Of a stretch of 45,507 nucleotides of DNA, positions 7,636 to 17,431 are shown in pieces. The notes under the pieces were generated by a model. It worked only from the letters and a program-made list of their open reading frames with translations, was not told where the DNA came from and searched no databases. The stretch spans positions 1-45,507 of the forward strand of contig PVUG01000022.1 of the NCBI GenBank assembly GCA_003001975.1, read 5' to 3'. The stretch's first letter is position 1, and every line of letters starts with the position of its first letter. A program made the position numbers and the translations under genes. Origin of the DNA: Martelella mediterranea (GTDB lineage: Bacteria > Pseudomonadota > Alphaproteobacteria > Rhizobiales > Rhizobiaceae).

Positions 7636-9464
7636 TGAAAACGATACGCTTGACCGCCGCACAGGCACTGGTGCGCTATCTCATTGCCCAGAAGAACGAG
7701 GATGGCGATCCTGTCATTCCCGGCTGCTGGGCGATTTTCGGGCATGGCAATGTCGCAGCCCTCGGCGAGGCGCTTTACGGCGTGCGCGACAGCTTTCCCA
7801 CCTGGCGCGGCCACAACGAGCAGACCATGGCCCATGCCGCAATCGCCTATGCCAAAGCGAAGAATCGGCGTCAGGCCATGGCGGTGACCACCTCGATCGG
7901 CCCCGGCGCGACCAATATGGTGACGGCCTGCGCGCTGGCGCATGTGAACCGCCTGCCGGTGCTGCTGATCCCCGGCGACGTTTTCGCCAGCCGCGCGCCC
8001 GATCCGGTGTTGCAGCAGGTCGAGGATTTTGACGATGCCACGGTTTCGGCCAATGACTGCTTCCGTCCCGTCAGCCGCTATTTCGACCGCATCACCCGTC
8101 CCGAGCAGTTGCTGACCGCGCTGCCGCGCGCGCTTTCCACGCTGACGGACCCGGAGCGCTGCGGGCCTGTCACGCTCGCCTTCTGCCAGGATGTGCAGGC
8201 CGAAGCCTTCGACTGGCCGGAAAGCTTCTTTGCCGAAAAAATCTGGTATCAGCGCCGCCCGGCGCCCGATGCGGATGCGCTGGCGCGCGCCATTGATGCG
8301 ATCAGGGCCGCGAAGCGTCCGCTGATCGTCGCAGGCGGCGGCGTTCTTTATTCCGGTGCGAGTGATGCGCTGAAAGCCTTCGCGGAAAAGCATCAGATAC
8401 CGGTCGCCGAAACGCAGGCCGGCAAATCCTCGCTTTCCGCAAGTCACCCGCTGAACCTCGGTTCCATCGGCGTGACCGGCTCGTCGGCCGCCAATGCGAT
8501 TGCAGCCGACGCCGATCTGGTGATCGGGCTCGGCACCCGGTTTCAGGATTTCACCACCGGCTCGTGGTCGGTGTTCAAAAATCCGTCGCGGCGCATCCTC
8601 GCCATCAATGTCACACCGTTCGACAGCTACAAGCACGATGCCCTGTCGCTTGTCGCCGATGCCCGCGTGGCGCTCGAAGCGCTCGGCGAAACGCTTGGCG
8701 CGCACGCAGCTCCTCCCATCGACCCCGAGCTGAAGAAAACATGGATGGCTTCCGTTGCCGCTGCAACCGATGCACCCTCCGGCAATGCGTTGCCAAGCGA
8801 CGGGCATGTGATCGGCGCGGTGCAGCGCCAGAGCGGCGAGGATTCGATCGTGGTCTGCGCCTCCGGCGGGCTGCCCGGCGAATTGCACAAGCTGTGGCAG
8901 GCGGAAAAGCCCAATGGCTATCACCTCGACTATGGCTATTCCTGCATGGGCTACGAAATTGCCGGCGGGCTCGGCGTCAAGATGGCGCTGCCGGAACGCG
9001 ATGTCATCGTCATGCTCGGCGACGGCTCCTATCTGATGGCGAATTCCGAACTGGCGACCTCGGTCATGCTCGGTCAGAAAATCACGGTCGTGGTGCTTGA
9101 TAATCGCGGTTTCGGCTGCATCAACCGGCTTCAGCAGGCAACCGGCGGCGAGAGTTTCAACAATCTGATCGACACCGCGCGCCATGTGGTGCCCGCCGAT
9201 ATCGATTTTGCCGCCCATGCCGCGGCCCTTGGCGCAATCGCCGAGAAGGTCGATGGCATCGGCGCTCTCGAAGCAGCACTTGCCCGCGCAAAATCCAGTG
9301 AGCGCAGCCATGTCATCGTCATCGACACCGATCCGATGATCACGACGGAGGCCGGCGGCAATTGGTGGGATGTGGCCGTGCCGGAAGTGTCCGAACGTGA
9401 CGCGGTGAATGCGGCGCGCAAGGCCTATCTCGAAGACCGCGCCCGCCAGCGCGCTTTCGACTGA
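7635..9464 (+). CDS. iolD: 3D-(3,5/4)-trihydroxycyclohexane-1,2-dione hydrolase (ThDP-dependent)
   Basis: The 609-residue enzyme hydrolytically opens the inositol-derived diketone ring to 5-deoxy-glucuronate, the third step of inositol catabolism. It has the three-domain plan of thiamine diphosphate enzymes. An N-terminal Pyr domain carries the activating glutamate in the WRGHNEQTMAHAAIAYAK region (about residues 55-72). The middle domain follows with PLIVAGGGVLYSGASDALKA. A C-terminal PP domain has the ThDP/Mg motif GDGSYLMANSELATSVMLGQ, followed by VVVLDNRGFGCINRLQ. The ATG at 7635 overlaps the iolC stop codon, so translation is probably coupled. Length matches the family. Confidence 0.93.
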   Translation: MKTIRLTAAQALVRYLIAQKNEDGDPVIPGCWAIFGHGNVAALGEALYGVRDSFPTWRGHNEQTMAHAAIAYAKAKNRRQAMAVTTSIGPGATNMVTACALAHVNRLPVLLIPGDVFASRAPDPVLQQVEDFDDATVSANDCFRPVSRYFDRITRPEQLLTALPRALSTLTDPERCGPVTLAFCQDVQAEAFDWPESFFAEKIWYQRRPAPDADALARAIDAIRAAKRPLIVAGGGVLYSGASDALKAFAEKHQIPVAETQAGKSSLSASHPLNLGSIGVTGSSAANAIAADADLVIGLGTRFQDFTTGSWSVFKNPSRRILAINVTPFDSYKHDALSLVADARVALEALGETLGAHAAPPIDPELKKTWMASVAAATDAPSGNALPSDGHVIGAVQRQSGEDSIVVCASGGLPGELHKLWQAEKPNGYHLDYGYSCMGYEIAGGLGVKMALPERDVIVMLGDGSYLMANSELATSVMLGQKITVVVLDNRGFGCINRLQQATGGESFNNLIDTARHVVPADIDFAAHAAALGAIAEKVDGIGALEAALARAKSSERSHVIVIDTDPMITTEAGGNWWDVAVPEVSERDAVNAARKAYLEDRARQRAFD

Positions 9465-9491
9465 ATTCTTTTGCCTTTGAAAGGGTGAACC

Positions 9492-10385
9492 ATGATCCTT
9501 TACGGAACCAATCCGATTGCCTGGTCGAATGATGACGACCAGAGCCTCGGCGCTGATATTTCGCTGGAAACCTGCCTTTCCGAAACCGCCGCAATCGGTT
9601 TCGACGGCATCGAGAAGGGCCACAAATTCCCGACCGATCCGGAGGCGCTTTCGTCAGTGCTCAACGCCCACGGCCTGAAATTCGTGTCCGGCTGGCACTC
9701 GCTGAACCTGCTCGCCCATTCGGTGGAAGACGAGAAGGCGGCAATCCGTCCGCATCTCGATCTTTTGAAGTCGCAGGGTTCGAAGGTCTGCATCGTCTGC
9801 GAGACCTCGAATGCGATCCACGGCAATGATGCTGTGGCGCTTGGCAACCGCCCGGTGCTTGACGATGGCGCCTGGGAAGACTTCGCCCGCAAACTCGACG
9901 CCATCGCGGCCTACTGCGCCGAAGACGGCATCGCGCTGGTCTATCACCATCACATGGGCACGATCGTTCAAAGCGAACAGGAAATCGACCGGCTGATGGC
10001 GCTGACGGGAGCGGATGTGCATCTGCTTCTGGATACCGGGCACGCGGCCTTTGGCGGCGGTGATCCGGTGGCGCTCGCCCGTCGCCATATGGGCCGCGTC
10101 GCCCATATCCACGCCAAGAATGTGCGCGGCGCGATCATGCAGCAGGTGGCGGACGAGGGGCTGAGCTTTCTCGAAGGCGTGCGGCGCGGCGTCTTTACCG
10201 TTCCGGGCGATGATGAGGGGATTGTCGACTTTGTATCGGTGCTGAAGGTCGCCGCCGAACACGGCTATTCCGGCTGGATCGTGATCGAGGCCGAACAGGA
10301 CCCTGCGGTGCGCAACCCCTTCCGGTATCAGAGCATGGGACTGAAGGCGCTGAAAGCGGCGGCGCTTGAGGCCGGTCTGCGATAA
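9492..10385 (+). CDS. iolE: Myo-inosose-2 dehydratase
   Basis: The 297-residue protein is a TIM-barrel xylose isomerase-like metalloenzyme that removes water from 2-keto-myo-inositol to give the diketone used by IolD. It begins with [20 protein letters not shown], a hallmark of IolE, and contains the metal-site sequences [18 protein letters not shown] (about residues 153-170) and [16 protein letters not shown] (about 178-193). The HIHAKNVR strand and the late glutamate in [15 protein letters not shown] complete the metal-binding set. A gap of 27 bases with an AAAGGGTG site separates it from iolD. The protein is full length. Confidence 0.93.
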   Translation: MILYGTNPIAWSNDDDQSLGADISLETCLSETAAIGFDGIEKGHKFPTDPEALSSVLNAHGLKFVSGWHSLNLLAHSVEDEKAAIRPHLDLLKSQGSKVCIVCETSNAIHGNDAVALGNRPVLDDGAWEDFARKLDAIAAYCAEDGIALVYHHHMGTIVQSEQEIDRLMALTGADVHLLLDTGHAAFGGGDPVALARRHMGRVAHIHAKNVRGAIMQQVADEGLSFLEGVRRGVFTVPGDDEGIVDFVSVLKVAAEHGYSGWIVIEAEQDPAVRNPFRYQSMGLKALKAAALEAGLR

Positions 10386-10410
10386 CGAAAACGACGAGGA
10401 GACGACAGCG

Positions 10411-11211
10411 ATGAGCCGACTACTGGTCAAACCCGACGGAACCCGCGGCAAGGTTCATGACATCACACCCGAAAGCGCCGGATGGGGCTATGTCGGCTTC
10501 CGGCTTTACCGCCTCTCGGCAGGCGAAAGCGTTTCCGAGGAAACCGGCGACCGCGAGGTGATACTCGTCCTCATCGAGGGCAAGGCGGAAATTTCCGGTG
10601 CCGGCGAAGATTTCGGCAGGCTTGGCAAGCGCATGAATGTGTTCGAGCGTGAAAAACCGGCTGCCGTCTATGTGCCTGATCACAGCGACTGGTCCGCCAT
10701 GGCTGCAACCGACTGCACGCTGGCCGTCTGCTCGGCGCCGGGCAAGGGCGGGCACAAGGCGCAGGTGATCGACGATATCGGGCTGGAAGAGCGCGGCAAG
10801 GGCTCAAACACGCGCTTCATTCATCCGATTGCGATGGAGGATCGCGATATCGCCGACAGCCTGCTGGTGACGGAGGTGTTCACGCCGGCCGGCAACTGGT
10901 CGTCCTATCCGCCGCACCGGCATGACGAGGATAATTTTCCCGAGATGACCTATCTGGAGGAGACCTATTATCACCGTCTGAACCCGCCACAGGGTTTCGG
11001 CTTCCAGCGGGTTTTCACCGAGGACGGCGAACTGGACGAGACGATGGCCGTGCATGACGGCGACGTGGTGCTGGTGCCGAAGGGTCATCACCCCTGCGGC
11101 GCGCCGCATGGCTACGAGATGTATTATCTCAACGTGATGGCCGGGCCGATGCGCAAATGGCGCTTCAAAAACCATCCCGATCACGATTGGATCGCGCAAC
11201 AGCAGAAATGA
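10411..11211 (+). CDS. iolB: 5-deoxy-glucuronate isomerase
   Basis: The 266-residue cupin isomerises 5-deoxy-glucuronate to 5-dehydro-2-deoxygluconate, the substrate of the IolC kinase. Two cupin halves are visible. The second carries the metal ligands in SSYPPHRHDEDNFPEMTYLE (about residues 163-182) and the late HHPCGAPHGYEMYYLNVMAG segment (about 227-246). The ATG at 10411 is preferred over an upstream frame opening because GAGGAGA lies about ten bases before it. It is the last recognised inositol gene; iolA, which would process malonate semialdehyde, is not in the window. Confidence 0.93.
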   Translation: MSRLLVKPDGTRGKVHDITPESAGWGYVGFRLYRLSAGESVSEETGDREVILVLIEGKAEISGAGEDFGRLGKRMNVFEREKPAAVYVPDHSDWSAMAATDCTLAVCSAPGKGGHKAQVIDDIGLEERGKGSNTRFIHPIAMEDRDIADSLLVTEVFTPAGNWSSYPPHRHDEDNFPEMTYLEETYYHRLNPPQGFGFQRVFTEDGELDETMAVHDGDVVLVPKGHHPCGAPHGYEMYYLNVMAGPMRKWRFKNHPDHDWIAQQQK

Positions 11212-11291
11212 CAGTTGTCACGGCGCGCAGTTGATTGTGGCCGGTGATCGCCGATAATGGATAAAGTGAATCACCACGCATAGGTTTTCCC

Positions 11292-12452
11292 GTGCCATCT
11301 CCTCTGCTTCTCCGCCTGCGGCTGGCGGCGCTGGTCGTTGGCGTTTTCCTGGTCGGCGCGAATTCCTTCATTCTCGGGCCGATCCTTGCCGATGTCGCCG
11401 CGACGCTGAAAACGGAACCGGTTGCCGTGGCGCGGGCGATCTCCGCCTTCGGTGCTGCTGCCGCATTCTCTGCCTTTTTCCTGTCCGGTCTGATTGACCG
11501 CTACGCCATGCGACCGGTGCTGGCCGGTTCCGCCTTTTTGCTCATGGGCGGCTTTGCAGGCTCGGCGCTCAGCCATAGCTGGCAGACGCTTTCCGTGTTT
11601 CAGGCGCTGGCAGGCGTTGCCACCGGCGTGCTGTTGCCGGCGATCTATTCCGAGGCCGTACGCTCGGCGCCTGAGGGGCAGGGAACGCGTGTCTTCGGCC
11701 TTGTCCTGTCCGGCTGGTCGATTGCGCTGATCGTCGGGGTGCCGCTTTCGGCCCTGCTCAGCGATGTTCTCGACTGGCGTCTGGCCTATGGCGTTCTTGC
11801 CATGCTGGCCGGACTGGCCTGTGTGGTCTTCGCCGCCACGGCTGACAAGCAACCGCCGGTGCAAAGCGGTGAGAGCCACAGCCGCCGCGCGGTGATCCGT
11901 GTCCGCGGCGTCGTCAGCATGCTTGCGACCGGTTTTCTGTTCATGACGGTGTTTTACGGGACCTACGCACTTCTTGGCCTGCGGATGCGCGATGTGCTTG
12001 GCATCAGCGCGTCTGCGGCCAGCCTTGCGGTGATGGCCTATGGCGTTGGTTTCGGTCTCGGCGGCGCTCTGGCGCGCCATGTCGACCGGATCGGGCCGGC
12101 GAAAGTGTTTCCCCTGTTTCTAGCGGGATCGGGACTGGTCTATCTGTCACTTGCTCTGGCGACCCGGTCTTTCTGGCTGTCGCTTCTGGCGACATTCCTG
12201 CTCGGCATCTTCAACCATTTCGGCCTGAACCTGACCGTGCTGCTGCTGGCGCTGCGCAAGCCGGAAGCGCGTGGCACGCTGATCGGCCTGAACACCACCG
12301 CCACCTATATTGCCGTGTTCGTCGGTCCGCTGCTGATGAGCGCGCTCTATGCGGGGATCGGGTTTGGGGCAGTCAGCCTCTCCGCTTTCGTCCTGCTGGC
12401 GGTCTGCGTCGCTCTGATGTGGCGGCTTAGCAAGGCCGATGCCGCTCAGTGA
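11292..12452 (+). CDS. MFS transporter
   Basis: The 386-residue protein has twelve predicted hydrophobic segments in two groups of six around a charged central loop (AATADKQPPVQSGESHSRRAV, near residues 190-210). It starts with LVVGVFLVGANSFILGPILA and has SGLIDRYAMRPVLAGSAFLL as the loop 2-3 motif A-like sequence. This is the DHA1-like drug or sugar efflux class of the major facilitator superfamily. The 80-bp gap after iolB contains the inverted repeat TGACAGTTGTCA at 11209-11220, which may be a regulator site or a weak terminator. The substrate cannot be read from the sequence. The last bases overlap the convergent DUF1349 gene by seven bases. Confidence 0.8.
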   Translation: MPSPLLLRLRLAALVVGVFLVGANSFILGPILADVAATLKTEPVAVARAISAFGAAAAFSAFFLSGLIDRYAMRPVLAGSAFLLMGGFAGSALSHSWQTLSVFQALAGVATGVLLPAIYSEAVRSAPEGQGTRVFGLVLSGWSIALIVGVPLSALLSDVLDWRLAYGVLAMLAGLACVVFAATADKQPPVQSGESHSRRAVIRVRGVVSMLATGFLFMTVFYGTYALLGLRMRDVLGISASAASLAVMAYGVGFGLGGALARHVDRIGPAKVFPLFLAGSGLVYLSLALATRSFWLSLLATFLLGIFNHFGLNLTVLLLALRKPEARGTLIGLNTTATYIAVFVGPLLMSALYAGIGFGAVSLSAFVLLAVCVALMWRLSKADAAQ

Positions 12453-13006
12453 AGTTCGCGCGAGATCGGCGCGCCCACCGAAAAATCGGTAAAACGCACT
12501 TTCAGGCCGGCCCGTTCCGGCGTGCAGGCGGTCATGCCGACCTGGGCATCGGCTGAAGGGAAGGGGCAAAGCCGCGCCATCTGCCATTGCCCGTCGCCCA
12601 GATGAAACTGCACGCGCACCGCGTCGTCATGCCGGGTGATGCGGATCGAAACCGGCGTTTGTGGATTTGCCGCATGCAGCGGAATGACCGACCAGTCGGA
12701 CACATCGCGGGTGACGACGGTGGAAAAATGCATCAGCCCGTCGGTGAATTCGATGCCCGCCTTGATCCAGTGGGTTTCATCGATGCGCAGCATCAGCCCG
12801 GCCTGATCGTAAAGCGTCTCGTATGCGGCGGTCATGGTCGCGCTGGCGGAAAAGTCGCCGGTGACCGGCGCAAGATAGGCATGGCCGCTGTCGCGGGTGA
12901 AACCGTAAAACGTCCTGCGCCAGAAATCGGTGGCCTTGTCCGTCACCAGCTCCAGCGTGTCGTCCTTTGCCGTCCATTCCGCCGGTTCGTTGAGCCAGCT
13001 CGCCAT
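12446..13006 (-). CDS. DUF1349 domain-containing protein (concanavalin A-like fold)
   Basis: The 186-residue protein has the features of DUF1349, including DFWRRTFYGFTRDSGHAYLA near the start, the YDQAGLMLRIDETHWIKAGIEF core strands (about residues 68-90) and the closing GMTACTPERAGLKVRFTDFSV. The family adopts a beta-sandwich and may bind carbohydrate, but its biochemical role is not established. The start at 13004-13006 has a GGGGGAATGAG stretch upstream on the minus strand. A longer open frame to 13327 runs into the neighbouring SDR gene and is rejected. It lies 26 bases downstream of the SDR gene on the same strand and overlaps the MFS gene end to end. Confidence 0.75.
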   Translation of the reverse strand: MASWLNEPAEWTAKDDTLELVTDKATDFWRRTFYGFTRDSGHAYLAPVTGDFSASATMTAAYETLYDQAGLMLRIDETHWIKAGIEFTDGLMHFSTVVTRDVSDWSVIPLHAANPQTPVSIRITRHDDAVRVQFHLGDGQWQMARLCPFPSADAQVGMTACTPERAGLKVRFTDFSVGAPISRELH

Positions 13007-13032
13007 CTCATTCCCCCCATTGTGCAGAAATT

Positions 13033-13776
13033 CTATTCCGGCAGTCGATAATCCTTCAGCCTGTCTTCCCGGAACACGAAAAGCTTGCCGCTTTCCTGAT
13101 AATCGGGCCTGGTCAGCGGCACGATCTTTGCGGCGACCTCGCTTGGATGCGGCAGCGTCATCGGGTCTTCGCCGGGGGCTGCCTGCGCGCGCATGGCGGT
13201 GCGGGTGCGGCCGGGATCGAAATTGGTGACCTTGATCGGCGTGTGGGCGGTTTCGCCGGCCCATGTCCGCCCCAGCACCTCGACAGCGGATTTGGAGGCG
13301 GCATAGGCGCCCCAGAAGGGCCGGCATGTGTGGGCAACGCCCGAGGAAATCAGCACGGCGCGTCCGGCATCGGATTGCAGCAGCAGCGGCTCCAGCGACC
13401 GGATCAGCCGCCAGGTGGCGGTCACGTTCACGGCCATCACCTGTTCGAAAACCTTGGCCTCCAGATGGGCCAGAGGCGAGACCACGCCGAGTACTCCGGC
13501 ATTGGCCACCATGATGTCGAGCTTGCCCCAGCGCTTGAAGATCGAGCCGCCGAGGCGGTCGATGGCGCCCATGTCGGCAAGATCCATCGGCACCAGCGTT
13601 GCCGAGCCATTGCCGTCGGCCTTGATTGCATCATCGAGTTCTTCGAGACCACCGACCGTGCGCGCGCAGGCAATCACATGCGCGCCCTGTTGCGCCAGCG
13701 CCAGCGCGGTGAAATAGCCGATGCCGCGCGATGCGCCGGTAACGACCGCCAGACGGTTTTCGAGTGTCTTGCTCAT
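13033..13776 (-). CDS. SDR-family NAD(P)-dependent oxidoreductase
   Basis: This 247-residue protein is a classical short-chain dehydrogenase. It has the cofactor motif TGASRGIGY (about residues 14-22), the NAGVLG motif after strand 4, the catalytic serine in VLISSGVAHT and the catalytic pair in YAASKSA (about residues 158-164). The substrate is unknown. The gene sits directly downstream of purF on the same strand with a 30-bp spacer, an arrangement seen in many rhizobia, so co-transcription with purF is likely. Confidence 0.85.
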   Translation of the reverse strand: MSKTLENRLAVVTGASRGIGYFTALALAQQGAHVIACARTVGGLEELDDAIKADGNGSATLVPMDLADMGAIDRLGGSIFKRWGKLDIMVANAGVLGVVSPLAHLEAKVFEQVMAVNVTATWRLIRSLEPLLLQSDAGRAVLISSGVAHTCRPFWGAYAASKSAVEVLGRTWAGETAHTPIKVTNFDPGRTRTAMRAQAAPGEDPMTLPHPSEVAAKIVPLTRPDYQESGKLFVFREDRLKDYRLPE

Positions 13777-13806
13777 GATGCGTCCCCCCTCCGATATGTT
13801 CAGGCT

Positions 13807-15297
13807 TCAGCCATTGCCGGCCAGAAGCTCGATCTTGGAAAACTCGCCCTCATGCTCCTTGTCGAGCAGGCGGGTCGGGTAATCCCCGGTGAACTGGTGA
13901 TCGGTGAACTGCGGCAGGGCATTGTTCCGCTTCTCGCCGCCGACGGCCATGTAGAGCCCGTCGATCGACAGGAATTCCAGCGAATCGGCGCCGATGAACT
14001 TGCACATGTCGGCCAGCGTTTCGTGGTTGTTGGCCAGAAGCTTGTCCCGGTCCGGCGTATCGATGCCGTAGAAATCGGAATAGTAGATCATCGGGCTGGC
14101 AACGCGGATGTGGACTTCCTTCGCGCCTGCCTCGCGCAGCATCTGCACGATTTTCACCGAGGTCGTGCCGCGCACGATGGAATCATCGATCAGAACAACA
14201 CGGGCGCCGGAAATCACGGCTCGATTGGCCGAGTGCTTCAGCTTGACGCCGAAGGCGCGGATCTGCTGCGTCGGCTCGATGAAGGTGCGCCCGACATAAT
14301 GGTTGCGGATAATGCCGAGTTCGAAGGGAATGCCGCTTTCCTGCGCATAGCCGATGGCTGCCGGCGTGCCGCCGTCGGGCACCGGCACGACGACATCGGC
14401 CTCGACCGGTGCTTCCTGCGCCAGGTTGATGCCCATGTTCTTGCGAGTCTGGTAGACATTGCGGCCGCCGACGATGGAATCGGGACGGGCGAAATAGACA
14501 TATTCGAACAGGCACAGCCGTTCGGGCTGTTTCAGCGCGGGCTTGCGCGAATCGATGGAAATCGAGCCATCCGGCTGCTCCTCGCAGATGATGACCTCGC
14601 CGTTTTCGACGTCGCGCACGAATTTCGCGCCGATGATGTCGAGCGCGCAGGTCTCCGAACAGAAGATCGGCTTGCCGTCCAGCTCGCCCATCACCAGCGG
14701 GCGGATGCCGGTGGGGTCGCGCGCGGCGATCAGCTTGGTGCGGGTCATGGCGATCATCGAATAACCGCCTTCCATCTGGCTGATGGCGTCGATGAACCGG
14801 TCCGACGATGTCTTGGCGCGCGAACGGGCGATCAGATGCAGAACAACCTCGGTATCCGAGGTCGACTGACAGATCGCACCATCGGAAATCAGCTTGCGCC
14901 GCATGAACAGGCCATTGGTGAAATTGCCGTTATGGGCAATGGCAATGCCGCCGACGCCGAGTTCGGCAAAAAGCGGCTGGACATTGCGCAGCACCGTGCC
15001 GCCCGTGGTGGAATAGCGCACATGGCCCATCGCCATCGAGCCCCTGAGGCTCTCCAGCATGGCCGGGTCGGTATAATGGTCGCCGACGAGGCCCAGATGG
15101 CGTTCGGAACGGAATTGCTGACCGTCATAGGAGACGATGCCGGCGGCTTCCTGTCCGCGATGCTGAAGCGCATGCAGGCCCAGCGCCGTCAGTGCGGCTG
15201 CGTCGGGGTGGCCCAGAACGCCGAAAACGCCGCATTCCTCGTGCAGCGTATCGTCATCAAGGCTGAAATCATCATGATCGTCAAAACAGGTGTTCAT
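13807..15297 (-). CDS. purF: Amidophosphoribosyltransferase
   Basis: The 496-residue enzyme transfers ammonia from glutamine to PRPP, the first committed step of purine synthesis. The glutaminase domain begins at Cys22 (EECGVFGVLGHPDAAALTAL), which becomes the N-terminal nucleophile after removal of a 21-residue acidic propeptide. The phosphoribosyltransferase domain carries the PRPP loop VVLIDDSIVRGTTS (about residues 350-365) preceded by VPVPDGGTPAAIGYA. The length fits the long PurF class. cvpA lies upstream on the same strand, the classic cvpA-purF pair. No purine riboswitch-like element is evident in the short leader. Confidence 0.96.
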   Translation of the reverse strand: MNTCFDDHDDFSLDDDTLHEECGVFGVLGHPDAAALTALGLHALQHRGQEAAGIVSYDGQQFRSERHLGLVGDHYTDPAMLESLRGSMAMGHVRYSTTGGTVLRNVQPLFAELGVGGIAIAHNGNFTNGLFMRRKLISDGAICQSTSDTEVVLHLIARSRAKTSSDRFIDAISQMEGGYSMIAMTRTKLIAARDPTGIRPLVMGELDGKPIFCSETCALDIIGAKFVRDVENGEVIICEEQPDGSISIDSRKPALKQPERLCLFEYVYFARPDSIVGGRNVYQTRKNMGINLAQEAPVEADVVVPVPDGGTPAAIGYAQESGIPFELGIIRNHYVGRTFIEPTQQIRAFGVKLKHSANRAVISGARVVLIDDSIVRGTTSVKIVQMLREAGAKEVHIRVASPMIYYSDFYGIDTPDRDKLLANNHETLADMCKFIGADSLEFLSIDGLYMAVGGEKRNNALPQFTDHQFTGDYPTRLLDKEHEGEFSKIELLAGNG

Positions 15298-15350
15298 CGC
15301 ATGATCCGCAATTGGCTGGGGCAGGGCTGGTCCGAAAACAGGGCTTCAGA

Positions 15351-15935
15351 CTACATGTCATTGGGCCGGAAATCCGGCGGAAATTTCAAAATTACGTTAC
15401 CATCGACCATTGCCAGCAGCTGCGTCTCATCGCGACTGCGGTAGGTTTGCAATTCTCCGCCGCCGGGCAGATAGGATTCCAGCTTGGCGGCAAGCATGTC
15501 GAGCGCCGGCTTGGACTTCGCATTCCTGATCCAGTCGGGGCTTTGCGCATCGCCGACCAGCCAGTTCCAGAACGCCACGGCGACGGCCAGAATCAGCACG
15601 CCGCGCACCAGCCCGAAAACAAAACCGAGCGAACGATCAAGCACGCCGGCCCGGCTGTCGATAATATAGTCCGCAAAACGCGTGGTCACCAGTGAAAGAA
15701 GCACGAGAGCAATCAGAAAAACGATCGCGAAGGCGCCGGCCATGGCCAGGCGCGCATCCCCGAGAAAGCCCTCAAGGCTCGGTGCGAGCCAGGGATAGGT
15801 AAAATAGGCGATAACCGCCGACAACCCCCAGGCGAGAAGCGACAGGATTTCCCGTGAAAAGCCGCGCACCATGGCAAGTAGTGCCGAAAACAGAACAACG
15901 CCGACAACAATCAGATCGAACAGGGTTAGTGGCAT
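15351..15935 (-). CDS. cvpA: CvpA family inner-membrane protein
   Basis: The 194-residue protein has four hydrophobic segments in the first 130 residues, with the family-typical openings LFDLIVVGVVLFSALLAMVR and the GFSREILSLLAWGLSAVIAY helix. The hydrophilic C-terminus of about 60 residues is probably periplasmic or cytoplasmic tail. CvpA was named for colicin V production and has been linked to envelope stress and purF expression; its molecular function is unsettled. It lies 53 bases upstream of purF on the same strand. Confidence 0.85.
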   Translation of the reverse strand: MPLTLFDLIVVGVVLFSALLAMVRGFSREILSLLAWGLSAVIAYFTYPWLAPSLEGFLGDARLAMAGAFAIVFLIALVLLSLVTTRFADYIIDSRAGVLDRSLGFVFGLVRGVLILAVAVAFWNWLVGDAQSPDWIRNAKSKPALDMLAAKLESYLPGGGELQTYRSRDETQLLAMVDGNVILKFPPDFRPNDM

Positions 15936-16003
15936 GCATTGCTCCGCTTTTCGTGGGGGGATAAGCCCGCACCTGCGACCGATCGGTTCCTCTGGCGGAC
16001 AGA

Positions 16004-17404
16004 TCAGTCGCTGTCATCCGATACCATCTCCGGTCTGCGGCCGGCGATATCGGCCACAAGTTCCGGTAGAGATTCCAGTCCTTTTAACCCGTTTACATTC
16101 GCTGACGCAATTTCTGCCGAACCGGCCGGCAGAGCCGCACGCGAAAACCCGAGTTTTGACGCTTCCTTCAGTCGCTGTGCGGCGTGGGTGACCGGCCGTA
16201 TGGCGCCTGAAAGACTGACTTCGCCGAAATAGACACAATCGACCGGGAGAGCAAGTCCGACAAGTGATGAAATCAGGGCTGCCGCCACCGCAAGATCGGC
16301 GGCCGGTTCGGTGATGCGATAGCCGCCGGCGATGTTGAGGTAGACATCGTGATTGCCGAGCCGAACCCCGCAATGGGCTTCCAGAACCGCCAGGATCATG
16401 GAAAGCCTGGCCGAATCCCAGCCAACGACGGCGCGGCGCGGCGTGCCGAGCGATGTCGGCGCGACAAGCGCCTGCACCTCCACCAGAACCGGTCGCGTGC
16501 CTTCCATGCCGGCGAAAACGGCAGCCCCCGGCGCCTTGTCGTTGCGTTCGCCCAGGAACAGTTCCGACGGATTGGCAACCTCGCGCAGGCCGGTGTCGCC
16601 CATCTCGAACACGCCGATCTCGTCTGTCGGGCCGAATCGGTTCTTGACGGTCCGCAGGATACGGTAGTGATGGCCGCGCTCGCCCTCGAAATAGAGCACG
16701 GCGTCGACCATGTGCTCGACCACGCGGGGGCCTGCGATCTGGCCTTCCTTGGTGACATGGCCGACCAGCACCATGGCGGTTCCGGTCTGCTTGGCAAAGC
16801 GGATCATCGCCTGCACCCCGGTGCGCACCTGCGTCACCGTGCCGGGCGCGGCCTCGGCCTGATCCGACCACAGCGTCTGGATCGAATCGATGATCACCAG
16901 ATCGGGGCGGGGGCCTTCGGCAAGCGTCGCCAGAATGTCCTCGACATTGGTTTCGGCGGCAAGCAGGACCTCGGCATTCGCCGCGCCAAGGCGTTTTGCG
17001 CGCAGGCGCACCTGGGCGATGGCCTCTTCGCCGGAAACATAGATCACGCGCTGGTTCTGGCGGGCAAGGGCTGCGGCGGCCTGCATCAGGATCGTGGATT
17101 TGCCGATACCGGGATCGCCGCCGACAAGCACGGCCGAGCCGCGCACGAAACCGCCGCCCGTCACCCGGTCGAGTTCGGCCATCCGGCTGGCAATGCGGGG
17201 GGCTTCCTCGCTTTCGCCATCGAGCGTCACAAGCGCGACGGGGCGGCCCTTTTTCGGTGCGCGGGCCGGGCCGCCGCCGATACCGGCCGTCGGGTTTTCC
17301 TCGACGATCGTGTTCCAGGCGCCGCAGGCATCGCACCGACCCGCCCAGCGGGGATGGATGCTGCCGCAATTCTGGCAGATGAACTGGGTCTTCGGTTTGG
17401 CCAA
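16004..17404 (-). CDS. radA: DNA repair protein RadA (Sms)
   Basis: The 466-residue protein is a RecA-like branch-migration helicase. It has an N-terminal zinc finger (CQNCG then CDACG, residues about 10-30), a Walker A of GGDPGIGKSTI (about residues 98-108), the RadA-specific KNRFGPTDEIG motif (about 259-269), and a C-terminal Lon protease-like domain with the ADLAVAAALISSLVGL stretch. The start is a TTG at 17404 with GAAGAG upstream; this matches the conserved family start, MAKPKTQFICQNCG. It follows alr on the same strand by 27 bases and precedes cvpA, a common rhizobial order. Confidence 0.95.
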   Translation of the reverse strand: MAKPKTQFICQNCGSIHPRWAGRCDACGAWNTIVEENPTAGIGGGPARAPKKGRPVALVTLDGESEEAPRIASRMAELDRVTGGGFVRGSAVLVGGDPGIGKSTILMQAAAALARQNQRVIYVSGEEAIAQVRLRAKRLGAANAEVLLAAETNVEDILATLAEGPRPDLVIIDSIQTLWSDQAEAAPGTVTQVRTGVQAMIRFAKQTGTAMVLVGHVTKEGQIAGPRVVEHMVDAVLYFEGERGHHYRILRTVKNRFGPTDEIGVFEMGDTGLREVANPSELFLGERNDKAPGAAVFAGMEGTRPVLVEVQALVAPTSLGTPRRAVVGWDSARLSMILAVLEAHCGVRLGNHDVYLNIAGGYRITEPAADLAVAAALISSLVGLALPVDCVYFGEVSLSGAIRPVTHAAQRLKEASKLGFSRAALPAGSAEIASANVNGLKGLESLPELVADIAGRRPEMVSDDSD

Positions 17405-17431
17405 GGTCTCTTCTTTGTCCGGAAAAACGCG

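Noticed and set aside
7578-9623. 681-codon minus-strand open frame across iolD
   Set aside because: It is antisense to iolD, whose ThDP motifs are unambiguous; the opposite translation is rich in His/Arg/Gly without domains.
13147-15444. 765-codon plus-strand open frame across purF and the SDR gene
   Set aside because: It spans two well-identified minus-strand genes and shows no motif; it reflects codon bias.
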